64,000 bases of DNA, taken from positions 79,867,488 through 79,931,487 of the forward strand of contig CM055271.1 in the NCBI GenBank assembly GCA_029237695.1, read 5' to 3'. The notes under the pieces were generated by a model. It had not been told where the DNA came from and searched no databases. It saw only the letters and a program-made list of their open reading frames with translations. Numbering within the stretch: the stretch's first letter is position 1; every line of letters starts with the position of its first letter. Shown piece by piece: positions 61,578-64,000 of this stretch. Source of the stretch: Conchocele bisecta (Eukaryota > Mollusca > Bivalvia > Lucinida > Thyasiridae). Made by a program: the position numbers and the translations under genes.

Positions 61578-61709
61578 CCAAGGTGCCGGCGGGGGTCGGG
61601 GTCTACAACGTCTATATATATGGGGACCGTTCCTCCAGCAGCACGTGTCGCGCCGTCTCAAAATCCCGCGTCTGGATCAGGTAGACAATCTCCTGTGTCA
61701 GAGTCGTGC
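61578..61709 (-). pseudogene. Sulfotransferase exon with reading-frame lesion
   Basis: Acceptor ACCTAG, then GC completing a glycine codon: G-T-T-L-T-Q-E-I-V-Y-L-I-Q-T, the SULT segment after Y-P-K-S-G in the PAPS-binding loop, followed by DFETARHVLLEERSPYI. At 61,611-61,621 the TA run appears two bases too long: the frame hits TAG after SPYI. Without the extra two bases it continues into D-V-V-D-P-D-P-R-R-H-L-G up to the donor TTGG-GTACTA, in the right phase for the next exon. So this is either a true frameshift or an indel error in a TA repeat. The first exon (with YPKS) was not found up to 64,000. Confidence 0.75.
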
Positions 61710-61795
61710 CTAGGTAGCATATTATATTTGTAATAAAAATAATAAGAATAATAAGAATAATATTAATGAATAATAATATTATTAATGAATAATAG

Positions 61796-61955
61796 TAATA
61801 AATGAATGAATGCATGAATGACTGAATGAATGAATGAATGAATGAAGAATGAATGAATGAATGAATGGATAAATGAATGAATGAATGAATGAATGAAGAA
61901 TTAATGAATGAATGAATGAATGAACCAATGAATGAATGAATCAATCAATCAATAT
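61796..61955 (+). repeat. (AATG)n microsatellite
   Basis: About 35 GAAT/AATG units with interruptions. The Ser-His-Phe-Ile frame on the - strand is a by-product. Confidence 0.95.
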
Positions 61956-62325
61956 AAGTTAATATTGCAAGCCGTTGAGTGCTTACGATACATTATGCGT
62001 GGGTGTATGTGGATTCCAAAATAGAGGGCAACCAATACCCACAGAGGATGTTCGGTAAAATGATGTAAACTGGCGGTTAATATATTTCACTGAGGTACAT
62101 ATAATATACATGTACAGTGGAGATTTATTGGAGATTCCCAAACGAACACAGCGAAAATGAATGGAAAACGAAATGAAAACGATCGTTTTGTACAACGGTA
62201 CGCAGTGACACGATTGTCCTTTGCTGGGTATGTACGTGGAAATGATAGTTTCGTTTAACCCTTACACCGCTATCTTAATTGTTCGTCGTCTGATGTTTAT
62301 TTTCTATTTTCCATTTTTATCATCA

Positions 62326-62635
62326 AAAACATGCCATGACAGCACTCTAGAATAATTTACAACATGCTTTGACAGCACTTCAGAATAATTTACAACATGC
62401 TTTGACAGCACTTCAGAATAATTCACAACATGCTTTGACAGCATTTTAGAATAATTTATAACATGCTTTGACAGCACTTTGGAATAATTTACAACATGCT
62501 TTGACAGCACTTTATAATAATTTACAACATGTTTTTACAGCACTTTGGAATAATAAACAACATGCTTTGACAACACTTTAGAATAATTTACAACATTCTT
62601 TGACAGCCCTTCTGAAGTGCTGTCAAACCATGTTT
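62326..62635 (+). repeat. 33-bp minisatellite ending in an inverted copy
   Basis: Eight to nine units of 'caacatgctttgacagcact' plus 'tcagaataattta'. The last 30 bases (62,606-62,635, 'cttctgaagtgctgtcaaac') run in the opposite direction and can fold back on the array. Confidence 0.93.
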
Positions 62636-62639
62636 TTTG

Positions 62640-63400
62640 ATTGAGAAATAAGGCAAGATATAAAATCAACAGCAGACGACAAGTGTTGTGTGAAGCGGTC
62701 TAAGGGTTAACATTGTTTTCCTTGTTTTTAATTAGAAATGTTTTGAGACACATGTAAACCAACGAAAACTTTTATATCGTTTTCTCATTATAAAAGCGAA
62801 AACGCCTTCAAAACGATGTGTAAACGATAGGCAAGTGTTCGTCTGTGGGATCAGGAACAAATCCGGACGATATGTGACAATAGAAGCATCACAGACACGG
62901 ATCACATCTCAGTTCAGTTACCATGGTTATACTGCTTTCGGAAAAACACAGTTGAATGTGGGATCGTAGTTATAGTTATTTCCCTTTGATTTTATATATA
63001 TATATCCGGTCCAAATTGAATACATGTATGTCATGGTACTGTTTCTTGTGGAAAGGGCGACTGTAGCATGGTTTGTTGCGAAACGGAGACACTACAGTGT
63101 TCACGCCTAGTGTTGATCCATATCATCATGAATACCTGCGCAATCTGATCCGGGACTGTACTATTTGTCATGTGCATATGTTCACACGTATTATTAATGG
63201 TATTCCACACAGTTTAGAAAGTTGTGCTGTCTGATATGGATCTACTCATTTCGCAATCTCAATTTTAGTTCTATTCCGTAACAAGTAAACACAACACCCC
63301 AACATGGGACCGGATCTGTACAGTTTTCCAAAGGGAAATAACTAGCTACGACTCCTCATTGTGTTGACCTCTCCAGGAAAGCGTGTTCCCAGTACCATTA
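62640..63400. other. No gene recognised
   Basis: AT-rich sequence with a short TA run at 62,992-63,004. I looked here for the missing N-terminal sulfotransferase exon (Y-P-K-S) on the - strand and did not find it. Confidence 0.5.
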
Positions 63401-63401
63401 C

Positions 63402-63945
63402 ATGTACAGTGAAACCTACTGTCTGTTCCACGTTTTGCTGCCGACGAACATTTGGCCATTAAACACATTAAATCTAAAAAATATTTAAAAGTAAGTACTT
63501 TTTCATCAATGACAAAAGTCACCCTCCCCCAAAAAAAATTCATGAAATTCCATCAAATTTTGATTTTATTGCGAAAAAAAACAATTTTGCGTGGGGGCTA
63601 AAATAGATTTTTTAAATATTTTGTTTATTTGTGGACCGATTTTCAAAATCTAACTTTCGTTTTCTTAGTTACATCATTTTCATGCTCGCCAGGTTTCGGA
63701 GTCAATTTCGAAAAATTTGGAAATTGACTCCCCATGTTAAATTCCCATAGGAAAATTGTTTTTTTCGCAATAAAATCAATTGTTTTTGGGGAGGATTACT
63801 TTTTTGTTATTGATGAAAAAGTACTTACTTTTAAATATTGTTTAGATTTAATGTGGTTAATGGCCTAATGTTCGTCGGCAGCAAAACGTGGAACTGACAG
63901 TAAGGTCCCCGGGGTGTCTGGCTTAGAGACGTTTCACTGTATATC
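63402..63945. mobile_element. pogo-like MITE split by another element
   Basis: TACAGTGAAACC at 63,405-63,416 and AGGTCCCCGGGGTGTCTGGC onward to GTTTCACTGTA at 63,940 are the two halves of one palindromic MITE. Between them lies the TA-flanked foldback 63,419-63,900. Confidence 0.75.
63419..63900. mobile_element. TA-flanked foldback element, 482 bp
   Basis: Ends CTGTCTGTTCCACGTTTTGC and complement of CTGTCAGTTCCACGTTTTGC, each next to TA. The arms extend over most of the element ('aaatattt aaaagtaagtac' / 'gtacttacttttaaatatt'). It looks like a Tc1/mariner-type nonautonomous foldback; class is inference. Confidence 0.8.
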
Positions 63946-64000
63946 AGGCATTTCATCTGAGCCATAGTTGTGTGCTATGAGATCAATATGCGATTGTGTG

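Noticed and set aside
61612..61944. 110-codon Ser-His-Phe-Ile ORF on the - strand
   Set aside because: All but its last 32 codons come from the AATG microsatellite; the real part is the sulfotransferase exon after the acceptor at 61,710.

Overview
The window looks like repeat-dense, AT-rich metazoan DNA, most likely from a bivalve mollusc. The basis is a tandem family of secreted C1q-domain genes built from short exons, very many foldback and MITE-like elements, tRNA-like SINE heads, and a 5'-truncated LINE. Nothing bacterial is present. Almost every open frame is chance; real coding sequence is confined to a few short exons found by splice signals and family motifs.

Layout: 1-53.6 kb is one duplicated unit present in several copies. 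A unit has a first exon (signal peptide plus coiled coil, 142 codons), a repeat-filled intron, a C1q exon (about 141 codons) and about 7 kb of 3' flank. Copies are: 1-8.1 kb (+, C1q exon only; the 5' part lies off-window); 11.2-18.5 kb (+, broken first exon); 37.9-19.0 kb (-, the only complete gene, exons 32,490-32,064 and 26,413-25,989, with a LINE in its intron); 45.2-39.8 kb (-, C1q exon, large internal deletion); 45.7-53.6 kb (+, C1q exon). Two 500-base N gaps (18,477-18,976 and 45,176-45,675) sit exactly where unit orientation changes, so the contig between them may be placed backwards.

The right end (56.1-61.7 kb, - strand) carries four exons of a sulfotransferase of the cytosolic SULT family. 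Their order and most boundaries fit the family, but the first exon has a reading-frame lesion in a TA run, two splice phases need weak or alternative sites, and N- and C-terminal exons are not visible.

Mobile and repeat content: TTAA-flanked MITEs (one appears to have captured a promoter-like segment and a 77-codon ORF), pogo-like CAGTGAAACC palindromes, several long foldback families, a serial-palindrome element made of TAC/GTA words (four copies), a set of sequence-unrelated long hairpins with a common architecture, 38-bp and 33-bp minisatellites, and micro/minisatellites that differ in copy number between duplicated units.

The C1q proteins would be secreted pattern-recognition-type lectins; the paralogues keep the beta-strand scaffold and differ mainly in three loop regions. 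The SULT gene is an unrelated neighbour.
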